This document shows, in pieces, positions 57,622-64,000 of a stretch of DNA of 64,000 nucleotides; position 1 is the stretch's first letter, and every line of letters starts with the position of its first letter. Under the pieces are notes generated by a model. It was not told the DNA's origin and ran no database searches. It was given only the letters and a program-made list of their open reading frames with translations. The position numbers were made by a program, and so were the translations under genes. This stretch comes from CAVZYN01 sp963779515 (GTDB taxonomy: Bacteria; Pseudomonadota; Alphaproteobacteria; Rhizobiales; Hyphomicrobiaceae): the NCBI GenBank assembly GCA_963779515.1, contig CAVZYN010000001.1, positions 868,001 through 932,000 on the forward strand. Direction: 5' to 3'.

Positions 57622-58401
57622 TCAGACTGGCACTTTGGACTTCGCGGCGGCTGCGAGTTCGCCCAGTTCCTTTTGCGTCTTCGGCGTCACCATGCCAGCC
57701 GAGATGATGATCTTGGCAGCGTCCTCGACACTGAGATCGACGGGTGTCACGCTGCTGCGTGGCACGAACACGACAAAGCCAGACGGCGGCAGGAAGTGGG
57801 TCGGCATGAACACCGACACCAAGTCGGACTGCGGCTGGATCCGTCGAATTTCATCGGCGGCCTCCCCCGTCACGAACACGATCGCCCATATGCCCTTGGA
57901 GGGAAACTCCATCAGCGCAACCTTCTGGAAGCGCTGCTCCGGCCCGGTGGCGGTGACGACACTCTCGAAGATCTGCTTGGTGCCGCGATAGACGTTGCGC
58001 ACGATCGGCATGCGGCCGAGGAACACCTCGCCAGCGGAGATCAGCGATCGGCCCAGGAGGTTGGCGGCGAGCGCACCGATCATGGTGAGGAACAGAATGG
58101 CGGCGACCAAGCCGATGCCCGGGATCGCCCACGGCGAATAGCTGTCGGGATTGAACCACTTCGGGATGTAGGGCTTGATCCAGCGGTCGGCGCTGTCGAT
58201 GAAGTACCAGGCAAGATAGAGCGTGATCGTGACAGGGCCGACAACGACCAGGCCGGTCAGGAAATAGTTCCTGGCCCGCGTCAATAGGCCGATCCGGGTG
58301 CGACCGCCGCCGTCCTGCGTCAGCGCTGCGAGCCCCGCCTGCAACGGGTGGTCAGCGTCCACTGGCGGGGGTGATGGCTTCTTGGGTGTGCGATCCTGCA
58401 T
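57622..58401 (-). CDS. DUF502 family membrane protein
   Basis: A 259-aa inner-membrane protein. After a Pro/Lys-rich head come two helices (ARNYFLTGLVVVGPVTITLYLAWYFI and AIPGIGLVAAILFLTMIGALAANLLG). The DUF502 signature GEVFLGRMPIVRNVYRGTKQIFESV follows, then a soluble domain (IWAIVFVTGEA, VFMPTHFLPPSGFVVFVP). The biochemical role is unknown to me. The start is uncertain: ATG 58401 is used here, while a GTG at 58479 would add 26 residues; neither has a good ribosome site. Confidence 0.8.
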   Translation of the reverse strand: MQDRTPKKPSPPPVDADHPLQAGLAALTQDGGGRTRIGLLTRARNYFLTGLVVVGPVTITLYLAWYFIDSADRWIKPYIPKWFNPDSYSPWAIPGIGLVAAILFLTMIGALAANLLGRSLISAGEVFLGRMPIVRNVYRGTKQIFESVVTATGPEQRFQKVALMEFPSKGIWAIVFVTGEAADEIRRIQPQSDLVSVFMPTHFLPPSGFVVFVPRSSVTPVDLSVEDAAKIIISAGMVTPKTQKELGELAAAAKSKVPV

Positions 58402-58539
58402 CGAGCGAAGTTCGGCCTTTATCCACGCCAGTGAGCGGCGCGCCTCACGTGCGACCGCGTCCTCGCCATGCTCTAGCACAAGATCAAGTACATTCGCGAG
58501 ACTCTAAGCGCGCCCAGCGAAAAAGTCCCAATCGGCCCG

Positions 58540-58591
58540 TTCATTGGGCTGGTTTATTGGGCCCGTTTATTGGGCCCGTTTATTGGGCAAG
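58540..58591. repeat. Four tandem copies of a 13-bp unit
   Basis: The unit tttattgggcccg occurs at 58553-58565 and 58566-58578, with variants ttcattgggctgg at 58540-58552 and tttattgggcaag at 58579-58591. The last copy contains the TAA stop (58580-58582) of the SPOR-domain gene. The period is not a multiple of three and the array lies just past that stop, so it is mainly non-coding. Confidence 0.85.
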
Positions 58592-59818
58592 CGGAATGCA
58601 GTCGACGCCGGCGGCTTTGACCTTGGCGCACTGCTGCGCACCCGCCGACTCCGACGGAAATGCCCCCATGCGGACGCGATAGAATGTTCCCATCGATCCG
58701 ACCTGCGTCTGATCGATCGAGACGGCACCGGCGGCGGCGCCGAGGAGTTGCTGCACCTTCAGGGCCGACGCGCGCGCCTCGGCCTCGGTGCGCACCAGAC
58801 CAAGTTGCAGGCGTGTCGAACCGCCGGTCGCGGCCTGAGGCGCGGCGGTCGCAGCAGCAGGACCGGCCGCGGCGGCAACCTTCTGCTTCGGCGCTGCAGG
58901 TGCTGCGGCTTGCGCGGGAATTGGGGCCGGCGGCGAAGACGACACCGCGGGCGTTGCCGCAGGCTTCGTTTCCTGAGCGGGCGCTGGAACCGAATTCGTG
59001 GTGATGGGCGAGGCTTGACGCGCCGCCGCACGAGCAGCGGTGGCTTCGTCACGGCGAAGCTGGCGTTTGGCTTCGGCTTGCTCGGGCGTTGTTGCGGCCG
59101 GCGCGGAGGCGGCACCACCACTATTGAACAGATTGCCGAAGATACCACCGAGACCGCTGGCGCTTGCCTGCTGCTGCGATGGCGCCGGATCGGGCGCGAG
59201 TGCCACGGGCGTGGGCGATGGTGCAGCGGGGGCGGTGGCGGTTGGCGCTTGCACCGGTGCCGCCGATTTCGCGGCCGCCGGTGTTGCCGACGCCGTCTTG
59301 ATGCTGTCGTCGGCTTGATCGGGGAGACCCGCATCGCGATACGCAGCGGCGCGATTCTGCAACGCGTCCGTGCGTTCGTTGTCGGTGAGGCCGTTCTTGA
59401 TCCAGAGCGCGCTCTGCAGATCGGAAATGGCGAGTGCGGGCTTGGTCATCTTGCGATGCGCGAGACCGCGGACATAGAGCGCGCGCGCCATCACATTGCC
59501 GGGCAAGTTGCCGCCGCTGATCACGCCCGAGAGGGTGCTGACGGCATTATCCGCCTTGCCGGATTGCAGAAGTTTCTGCGCCTGCTCGATCGTTTGCAGG
59601 GCTTGGGCCGGATCTTTTTTCGCGGCTTTCGCTTCGGCGGACTGTTTGGGCACCGCCTTTTTTGCGGCGGGCTGAGTCGCGGCCGGTTGTGCGGCGGCGG
59701 GTTGGGCTGGTGCGGGCGCCTGCGCGCGCGCGCCATCGGCGCCGAACAGTGTCAACGCGACGCTTGCGGACAGGCCGCCAACGGCAAACGCCGTCGCTTT
59801 CAGTTTGCGATAGTCCAT
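58580..59818 (-). CDS. SPOR-domain periplasmic protein with TPR-like region
   Basis: A 412-aa exported protein. The leader MDYRKLKATAFAVGGLSASVALTLF..ARAQA is followed by an Ala/Pro/Gln-rich stretch and a helical TPR-like region (ALQTIEQAQKLLQSGKADNAVSTL ... ALYVRGLAHRKMTKPALAISDLQSALW). A long low-complexity Pro/Ala linker follows. The C-terminal about 75 residues (RLQLGLVRTEAEARASALKVQ ... FYRVRMGAFPSESAGAQQCAKVKAAG) form a SPOR domain, which binds denuded septal peptidoglycan. It probably acts in cell division or envelope maintenance (inference). Confidence 0.8.
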   Translation of the reverse strand: MDYRKLKATAFAVGGLSASVALTLFGADGARAQAPAPAQPAAAQPAATQPAAKKAVPKQSAEAKAAKKDPAQALQTIEQAQKLLQSGKADNAVSTLSGVISGGNLPGNVMARALYVRGLAHRKMTKPALAISDLQSALWIKNGLTDNERTDALQNRAAAYRDAGLPDQADDSIKTASATPAAAKSAAPVQAPTATAPAAPSPTPVALAPDPAPSQQQASASGLGGIFGNLFNSGGAASAPAATTPEQAEAKRQLRRDEATAARAAARQASPITTNSVPAPAQETKPAATPAVSSSPPAPIPAQAAAPAAPKQKVAAAAGPAAATAAPQAATGGSTRLQLGLVRTEAEARASALKVQQLLGAAAGAVSIDQTQVGSMGTFYRVRMGAFPSESAGAQQCAKVKAAGVDCIPLAQ

Positions 59819-59918
59819 CTCAAAATCCCCCGGGCACCTCAGACGCGGCACCACACCCCACCTCCAACATAATGGAGAGCAGAGCTTTTTGGCAATTCCG
59901 AGACGGGACTTGTTCCCT

Positions 59919-61739
59919 CTATTCCACAGTCACCGACTTGGCGAGGTTGCGCGGCTGATCGACGTCCGTGCCCATGAAAACGGCCGTGTGATAGGCCAGA
60001 AGTTGCACCGGCACCGAGTAGATCAGCGGATTTGTGAACGGGTGGGCTTTTGGGACACGGATATGCGCCTGCAGGCGGCACCCGGATAATTCGGCGCTGG
60101 CATTGGTGATCATGATGATCTGGCCACCCCGGGCGGCGACTTCCTGAACGTTGGAAACGGTCTTGTCGTAGAGGTCATCTTCCGGCGCCACCACGATGAC
60201 CGGCACGTTCTCATCGATGAGCGCGATCGGGCCGTGCTTCAGCTCACCCGCAGCATAACCTTCGGCGTGAATGTAGGAGATCTCCTTGAGCTTGAGCGCG
60301 CCTTCGAGCGCGATCGGAAAGCTGATGCCGCGGCCGAGGAAGAGGACGTCGCGGGCTTTCGAGAGTTCGTGCGCCAGGACTTCGTAACGGCTTTCGTCAC
60401 GCAGCAGCGCGTTCATGTGGCGCGGCACTTCCGTCAACGCCTTGACGAGTTCCTTCTCGAGGTCGGCGCTGATGCTGCCGCGTGCGCGGCCAATGGCGAT
60501 CGCGAGACATGCCATCACTGACAGCTGACACGTGAATGCCTTGGTCGAGGCGACGCCGATTTCGGGGCCAGCGAGGATCGGCAGGATCGCGTCGGACTCG
60601 CGCGCGATCGTCGAGGTCTTGACGTTGACGATCGAGGCGATCCTTTGGCCCTGCTCCTTGCAGTAGCGCAGCGTCGCGAGCGTATCGGCGGTTTCGCCCG
60701 ACTGCGAAACGAACACGGCGAGACCGCCGGGCTCCATCGGCGCTTCGCGATAGCGGAACTCCGAGGCGATATCGATCTCGACCGGGATGCGGGCATAGCG
60801 CTCGAGCCAGTATTTGCCGACGAGGCAGGCGTAGTAGGCCGTGCCGCAGGCGGACATGGTCACGCGCTTCACCTGGGCGAGGTCGATGCCGATGTCGGGG
60901 AAGCGCACGCGCTGTTCGGACATGTCGATGTAGTGCGCGAGCGTGTGGCCGACGACTTCGGGCTGCTCGTGAATTTCCTTCGCCATGAAGTGGCGATAGC
61001 CGCCTTTGTCGACCAGCAAGGACGATGCGACGGCCTTGATCTTCTGGCGCTCGATGCGTTTGCCGGCCATGTTGAAGATCTCGGCGCCCTTGCGCGAGAG
61101 CACCGCCCAGTCGCCGTCTTCGAGATACGTGATCGTATCGGTGAAGGGGCCGAGCGCGATCGCGTCCGAACCGAGGAACATCTGGCCGTCGCCGTGACCG
61201 ATGGCAAGCGGTGGCCCTTGGCGCGCGCCAATCATCAGATCATCGTTGTCGGCGAAGATGATGCCGAGTGCGAACGCGCCGCGCAGCCGCTCGATGGCGC
61301 GGCGGCCGGCTTCGATCGGCGCCATCCCCTGTTTCAGATTGTCGGTGACGAGATGCAGCACCGTTTCGGTGTCGGTCTCGGTTTCGAAGATGTAGCCCTT
61401 GGCCGTCAATTCCTGGCGCAATTCCTGGAAGTTCTCGATGATGCCGTTGTGGACGACGGCGACCTTGTCATTCATGTGCGGGTGCGCGTTGCGCTCGACA
61501 GGCTTGCCGTGCGTCGCCCAGCGCGTGTGGCCGATGCCGGTGGTGCCTTGCAGCGGCTGGTTCGAGAGGCGCACTTCGAGATTGCGCAACTTGCCCTCGG
61601 CGCGGCGGCGGTCGAGCGTGCCGTTCTCGATGGTCGCGACGCCGGCTGAATCGTAGCCGCGATACTCGAGCCGGCGGAGCAATTCCACCAGATCCATCGC
61701 CACCGGAGTCTTGCCAAGAATTCCGACTATTCCACACAT
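59919..61739 (-). CDS. glmS: Glutamine-fructose-6-phosphate aminotransferase
   Basis: First step of UDP-GlcNAc synthesis, 606 aa. The N-terminal Ntn glutaminase domain starts MCGIVGILG with catalytic Cys2 and has GIGHTRWATHGKP. Two SIS domains follow: FVSQSGETADTLATLRYCK and the C-terminal IALEGALKLKEISYIHAEGYAAGELKHGPIAL. The C terminus DQPRNLAKSVTVE is the conserved end. It lies 115 bases downstream of glmU, so the two form a UDP-GlcNAc pair. Confidence 0.97.
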   Translation of the reverse strand: MCGIVGILGKTPVAMDLVELLRRLEYRGYDSAGVATIENGTLDRRRAEGKLRNLEVRLSNQPLQGTTGIGHTRWATHGKPVERNAHPHMNDKVAVVHNGIIENFQELRQELTAKGYIFETETDTETVLHLVTDNLKQGMAPIEAGRRAIERLRGAFALGIIFADNDDLMIGARQGPPLAIGHGDGQMFLGSDAIALGPFTDTITYLEDGDWAVLSRKGAEIFNMAGKRIERQKIKAVASSLLVDKGGYRHFMAKEIHEQPEVVGHTLAHYIDMSEQRVRFPDIGIDLAQVKRVTMSACGTAYYACLVGKYWLERYARIPVEIDIASEFRYREAPMEPGGLAVFVSQSGETADTLATLRYCKEQGQRIASIVNVKTSTIARESDAILPILAGPEIGVASTKAFTCQLSVMACLAIAIGRARGSISADLEKELVKALTEVPRHMNALLRDESRYEVLAHELSKARDVLFLGRGISFPIALEGALKLKEISYIHAEGYAAGELKHGPIALIDENVPVIVVAPEDDLYDKTVSNVQEVAARGGQIIMITNASAELSGCRLQAHIRVPKAHPFTNPLIYSVPVQLLAYHTAVFMGTDVDQPRNLAKSVTVE

Positions 61740-61854
61740 GTGCCGTCAGTCCTCGTGTTGTCGTGTCGTTAGCTACCTGCGGGGCAGGCTTCAGTTCAAT
61801 TCAATTCGTCTTGCGCTGCTTGTCGTGCACCAGCTGGCGAACCAATTTGGCGCT

Positions 61855-63222
61855 CTAGGCCGATTTCGCGGCGGACTTGCGCCGCTGCATCAACTGCCTG
61901 AACTTAGCGGCCCAACCTTCGCGAATGTCTTGTTGATTCCGCTCCAGCGCCAAAGCATCCGCCGGCACGTCCTTGGTGATGACGCTGCCCGACCCGACAA
62001 AGGCGCCATCGCCGATCTTGACCGGCGCGACCAGCGCGGAGTTGGAGCCGATGAAGGCCCCTGCCCCGATCTCGGTTTGGTGCTTGTTGAAGCCGTCGTA
62101 GTTGCAGAAGATCGTGCCGGCGCCGATGTTGGCCTTGGCGCCGACGCGGCCGTCGCCGAGATAGGCCAGATGATTGGCCTTGGCGCCGGCGTCCATGGTG
62201 ACGTTTTTGACTTCGACGAAATTGCCGACGTGGACATCCGCGCCAAGCTTCGCGCCCGGACGCAGACGCGCGAACGGGCCGATGCGGGCGCCCTTGCCGA
62301 CGTGGGCGCCCTCGATGTGGCTGTTGGCCCTGATCTCGGCGCCGTCGTCGATGCTGACGCCGGGGCCGAAGAACACATTGGGTTCGATGACGACGTCGCG
62401 GCCGATGGCGGTATCGTAAGCGAACCAGACCGTCTCGGGGGCGATCAGCGTCGCGCCGTTGGTCATGACGGCGTGGCGGCGGCGGCGCTGCCAGATAGCC
62501 TCGGCTGCCGCCAACTGCGTGCGGTCGTTGACGCCGAGAACTTCGTCCTCGGGGCAGGTCTCGACGGCGGCGCGCTGGCCATCGCCGCGCAGGATCGCGA
62601 CGGCGTCGGTCAGATAGTATTCGCCCTTGGCGTTGGCGTTGGTGATGCGGTTGAGCACGCCAAGGGGGTCGGGGGTGCGGAAGGCCATGACGCCCGAGTT
62701 GCAGAGGCGGATCTGGCGTTCGGCGGGGGTCGCGTCGTTGTGTTCGCGGATCGCTTGCAGCGTGCCATCGGGCTCGGCGAGCAGGCGGCCATAGCCCGAC
62801 GGATCGGCGGCGTTGAAACCGAGGACGGCGACCGAGGCGCCGTGATCGAGGGCGGCCGTCAGGCGTGCGATCGTGCCCGGTTCGATCAAGGGCGTATCGG
62901 CGAACATCACGACGACGTCGCCCGTGTGGGTCGCAAGTGCTGCTTTGGCGGCGAGAACGGCGTCGCCCGTACCAAGCTGGTTCGTCTGTTCAAAGATCTC
63001 GCAGCCGGGCGCCAGGCGCTGGGCCTCGGCGCGCACGTCCGGCATGTCCGGCCCGACCACGACGGCCAGGCGCTGGGCGCCGGCGGATTTGGCCGTCGCC
63101 AGAACGTGGCCGAGCATGGAACGGCCGGCGACTGCGTGCATGACCTTGGGACGCGCGGACTTCATCCGCGTGCCCTTACCGGCAGCAAGCACGACGACCA
63201 TGAGGGAGGGCGAATGAGCCAT
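61855..63222 (-). CDS. glmU: Bifunctional GlmU (N-acetyltransferase / uridyltransferase)
   Basis: Acetylates glucosamine-1-phosphate and then forms UDP-GlcNAc; 455 aa. The N-terminal nucleotidyltransferase domain has VVVLAAGKGTRMKSARPKVMH. The C-terminal left-handed beta-helix has hexapeptide repeats (VFFGPGVSIDDGAEIRANSHIEGAHVGKGARIGPFARLRPGA) with the active-site region NFVEVKN and IFCNYDGFNKHQTEIG. The ATG at 63222 gives MAHSPSLMVVVLAAG. An ATG at 63201 would also work, and the frame is open for another 51 codons upstream. Confidence 0.96.
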   Translation of the reverse strand: MAHSPSLMVVVLAAGKGTRMKSARPKVMHAVAGRSMLGHVLATAKSAGAQRLAVVVGPDMPDVRAEAQRLAPGCEIFEQTNQLGTGDAVLAAKAALATHTGDVVVMFADTPLIEPGTIARLTAALDHGASVAVLGFNAADPSGYGRLLAEPDGTLQAIREHNDATPAERQIRLCNSGVMAFRTPDPLGVLNRITNANAKGEYYLTDAVAILRGDGQRAAVETCPEDEVLGVNDRTQLAAAEAIWQRRRRHAVMTNGATLIAPETVWFAYDTAIGRDVVIEPNVFFGPGVSIDDGAEIRANSHIEGAHVGKGARIGPFARLRPGAKLGADVHVGNFVEVKNVTMDAGAKANHLAYLGDGRVGAKANIGAGTIFCNYDGFNKHQTEIGAGAFIGSNSALVAPVKIGDGAFVGSGSVITKDVPADALALERNQQDIREGWAAKFRQLMQRRKSAAKSA

Positions 63223-63517
63223 AAGCGTCCATTGAGAGGCGCCGGATGACCGGCGGAACCACGAGAGATTAGGCAAAATCCATGCCGTCGGCGGATGGAT
63301 CGCCCAAGACGTAAGCCAGGTTGTAGTAGCAGAAATCGGTCGGCGACGGCCATTGCCGGAAAGTGTGACTTTCACGCCCTCTAATGGGCCTTGCTGGCCA
63401 CAAACGGTTGCTCCGGTGCCAACCGTCTGCGACGATCTAACTCAATTCGGCCGCCAGCTTCGTGTCGCGTATGCGCCGTCCACACCCAGCCGCGCACACT
63501 CAAGGCCCACTCCCACC

Positions 63518-64000
63518 ATGGCGCTTCACGCCGAAACCGTCCCGCTACTCAAGGCGTACCATCGTGGCTGGATCGTGCTGTCGGCCGCGGCCGTGCTGTA
63601 CATCGCGACACTGTTGGTCCGTCCCGATTTGGTTGAATTGCAGGCCGGGACGACCGCCGACGCTCTTGCACGGCGGTCGTTGGCGGCGGTGTCCAATGCG
63701 CTCAGCGGGTTGCAGAGGGACGTCGCGGATGTGCGGCGTTCGGTTGCGCTGCAGGAGCGGCGCGTGGTGTCGCTCGAGCAGGAGCGCCGCCCTGGTGAGC
63801 AAGCCGCCTCGCATATTCCGACAGCGATCGAGGTGCCCACCCCCACCATTCCCATCCGGATCGTCAATCAGCAACCGCCCGCCAAGGCCCCGGAGAAGGC
63901 GCCCGACATCGTGACGGGGAGCGTCACCACGCCGGCCGCTGGACCCATCGCCGGACCCATCGCCGGACCCATGGGCGTGCAGCTGGCGGTCGGCCCATCG
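63518..64000 (+). CDS. Membrane-anchored protein, 3' end beyond the window
   Basis: From the ATG at 63518 the frame is open to the window edge (161 codons). The protein has a membrane helix at about residues 17-34 (WIVLSAAAVLYIATLLV). A likely coiled coil follows at about 45-95 (ARRSLAAVSNALSGLQRDVA ... LQERRVVSLEQERR), then a Pro-rich linker with a GPIAGPIAGPM repeat encoded by 12-base units at 63941-63973. The last visible residues (VQLAVGPS) could begin a SPOR-like domain, but this cannot be judged. It diverges from glmU across a 295-base gap in which I see no gene. Confidence 0.65.
   Translation, partial: MALHAETVPLLKAYHRGWIVLSAAAVLYIATLLVRPDLVELQAGTTADALARRSLAAVSNALSGLQRDVADVRRSVALQERRVVSLEQERRPGEQAASHIPTAIEVPTPTIPIRIVNQQPPAKAPEKAPDIVTGSVTTPAAGPIAGPIAGPMGVQLAVGPS

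Noticed and set aside
61711..63249. 512-codon open frame on the plus strand
   Set aside because: Antisense to glmU; its apparent Gly/Ala/Asp periodicity is just the mirror of the GlmU hexapeptide repeats.

Overview
The window is a high-G+C chromosomal segment from an alphaproteobacterium, most likely of the order Hyphomicrobiales (Rhizobiales). The strongest sign is gene order: dusB(nifR3)-ntrB-ntrC-ntrY-ntrX-D-amino-acid aminotransferase-hfq-hflX, then mazG. Other signs are the fused ispDF, sdhE-mfd next to recG, small-type purL, and TTGA/ATGA/GTGA start-stop couplings. Family or genus cannot be fixed from the sequence alone. I saw no rRNA, tRNA, CRISPR array, insertion sequence or prophage. 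Most of the window is core genome.

Layout. (1) 97-1395: secreted L,D-transpeptidase. (2) 1548-8630: co-directional metabolic block of a DUF1932 dehydrogenase, a LigI-like lactonase, a Bug-type binding protein, indolepyruvate oxidoreductase-like IorA and IorB, and a glutathione S-transferase. This is the most accessory-looking part. (3) 8744-18082: ilvN without ilvB or ilvC, an unknown anchored protein, purL with a small membrane protein, an orphan TRAP binding protein, gltX and comEC. (4) 18101-23231: DUF3604 protein, nucleoside 2-deoxyribosyltransferase-like protein, a frameshifted 2OG-oxygenase-like gene and ispDF, with two REPIN-like palindromic elements between them. (5) 23380-33645: nitrogen regulation and RNA-chaperone operon(s). 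(6) 33737-44139: mazG, a small secreted protein, pepA, then the outer-membrane biogenesis run lptF-lptG-lptD-surA-rsmA. (7) 44126-54747, minus strand: sdhE-mfd-fabD-fabG-acpP-fabF-mltG-yicC-gmk, combining DNA repair, fatty-acid synthesis and cell-wall or nucleotide functions. (8) 54959-64000: recG, a PilZ-like protein, a DUF502 membrane protein, a SPOR-domain protein, glmS, glmU, and a partial anchored protein cut by the window end.

Functional links. lptF/G/D and surA deliver LPS and outer-membrane proteins. fabD/G/F with acpP supply acyl chains. glmS and glmU supply UDP-GlcNAc for LPS and peptidoglycan. mltG and the L,D-transpeptidase remodel peptidoglycan. The window is therefore rich in envelope assembly, alongside nitrogen control and general housekeeping.

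No clearly new system is evident. The points most worth a second look are three reading-frame breaks of the same kind (one extra base each) in a 2OG-oxygenase-like gene, in ntrB exactly at its histidine box, and near the 3' end of lptD. They may be sequencing errors or real lesions. Next come the LigI/Bug/IorAB gene block, the nested inverted-repeat elements, and a hflX whose coding region seems to begin upstream of any normal start codon.
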